Assembly (NCBI RefSeq): GCF_014384705.1
Contig: NZ_JACRSN010000001.1
Span: 124,001-188,000 of the forward strand
Length of the DNA stretch: 64,000 nt
Reading direction: 5' to 3'
Origin: Yeguia hominis
Lineage (GTDB): Bacteria; Bacillota; Clostridia; Oscillospirales; Acutalibacteraceae
Of the stretch, positions 63,385 through 64,000 are shown one piece after another. Numbering within the stretch: position 1 is the first letter of the stretch; every line of letters starts with the position of its first letter. Made by a program: the position numbers and the translations under genes. Below the pieces are notes generated by a model. It was not told the DNA's origin, did not search any database, and was given only the letters and a program-made list of their open reading frames with translations.

Positions 63385-64000
63385 ACCAAATTCACGATCT
63401 TCTGACCCAAAATACTTATCCGGGCCGCGGCATTCTTCTTGGAAAGAGCGCGGACGGAAACCACGCGGTTATCGCCTATTTTATTATGGGCCGCAGCGAA
63501 AACAGCCGGAACCGGATTTTTGTCCCGTTTGAGGCAGGCATCAAAACCGAAGCGTTCGATCCGGCGAAACTCCAGGATCCTTCGCTCATTATCTATGCGC
63601 CGGTTCGGGTTTCCGGAAGCGACACCATCGTGACCAACGGTGATCAAACCGACACGATCTATGACTTTCTGGAGGCAGGCGCAAGCTTTGAGGACGCACT
63701 GCGCACCCGCACTTTTGAGCCGGATGCGCCGAATTACACCCCGCGAATTTCCGGTCTTGTCAGTCTGCGCAACGGATTTTCCTATAAGCTCTCGATTTTA
63801 AAGAGTGCAGACGGAAACCCCGATGCAGTCCGCCGATATTTCTTTGACTATACCCCTGCTGTCTCCGGCGAGGGTCATTTCCTGCACACTTATCGCTGTG
63901 ACGGCAACCCGATTCCGTCTTTTACCGGAGAACCGGTGCCGGTCGCAATTTCCGGCGATCTCGATTCCTTCACCTCCCAGCTTTGGGAGAGCCTCAACGA
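63381..64000 (+). CDS. purO: IMP cyclohydrolase, archaeal PurO type (partial, runs off the window)
   Basis: The 206 codons present encode a protein of the PF07826 IMP cyclohydrolase family, which closes FAICAR to IMP as the last step of purine synthesis. Visible features are PGRGILLGKSADGNHAVIAYFIMGRSENSRNR at the start, KTEAFDPAKLQDPSLIIYAPVR, and TNGDQTDTIYDFL. In most bacteria this step is done by the C-terminal half of PurH; a separate PurO-type enzyme implies a split pathway with a stand-alone AICAR formyltransferase, probably encoded just past the window. The 3' end is missing. Its ATG overlaps the purN stop (ATGA). Confidence 0.88.
   Translation, partial: MNQIHDLLTQNTYPGRGILLGKSADGNHAVIAYFIMGRSENSRNRIFVPFEAGIKTEAFDPAKLQDPSLIIYAPVRVSGSDTIVTNGDQTDTIYDFLEAGASFEDALRTRTFEPDAPNYTPRISGLVSLRNGFSYKLSILKSADGNPDAVRRYFFDYTPAVSGEGHFLHTYRCDGNPIPSFTGEPVPVAISGDLDSFTSQLWESLN

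Overview
The window looks like chromosomal core DNA from a spore-forming, probably anaerobic member of the Clostridia (Bacillota), most plausibly near the Oscillospirales/Ruminococcaceae. The reasons are strong AGGAGG-type ribosome binding sites with frequent TTG and GTG starts, a spoIIR gene, AddAB rather than RecBCD, a nine-gene V/A-type ATPase operon, a CIRCE element, a CPM-like leuS-rsfS-yqeK-nadD-yhbY gene order, and an archaeal-type IMP cyclohydrolase in the purine cluster. I saw no rRNA, tRNA, insertion sequence, prophage or CRISPR array.

Layout. 0-0.8 kb: a CIRCE element and a possible 17-codon leader ORF ahead of an Hsp20 gene. 0.8-2.1 kb: a membrane-anchored GHL10/YngK-like hydrolase on the minus strand. 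2.6-21 kb: a tightly packed minus-strand block of housekeeping genes (RNA methyltransferase, dprA, topA, trmFO, plsX, rnc, a radical SAM gene, smc, ftsY, an XTP pyrophosphatase, yhbY, nadD, yqeK, rsfS, leuS, an XRE-cupin regulator). It lies between the terminator of the infC-rpmI-rplT operon and a terminator at 2.63 kb, and many of its genes overlap by about 4 bases. 21-22.4 kb: infC (AUU start), rpmI and rplT behind a leader with its own terminator.

22.5-28 kb: a carbohydrate-type ABC uptake operon (binding lipoprotein, amidohydrolase, two permeases, aldo/keto reductase; no ATPase). It diverges from a LacI-type regulator followed by aspA, and the two divergent promoters share an operator-like motif. 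31-41 kb: a DUF4349 lipoprotein, addA, addB, spoIIR and ispE. 40.6-44.3 kb: a three-gene overlapping unit (Lrp-type regulator, aminotransferase, DUF362/ferredoxin) and a PHP phosphoesterase.

44.4-59.1 kb: an ACT-domain gene, a UPF0210 gene, the V/A-ATPase operon and a nuclease-helicase fusion. This block is bracketed by two tandem-repeat arrays of about 100-bp units in the same orientation. The units of the two arrays are different but clearly related: they share a start motif, a terminal 18-base sequence and a similar series of hairpins. I regard this repeat family as the most interesting thing in the window. 59.5-64 kb: an NfeD/SPFH membrane pair, then a purine operon (purE, purM, purN, IMP cyclohydrolase cut by the window edge) behind a structured leader with a small ORF and a terminator.

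Limits: everything here was read by eye. Family names rest on recognised motifs, hairpins on visible complementarity, and promoters on -35/-10 matches with 17-18 bp spacing. No similarity search or folding was run.
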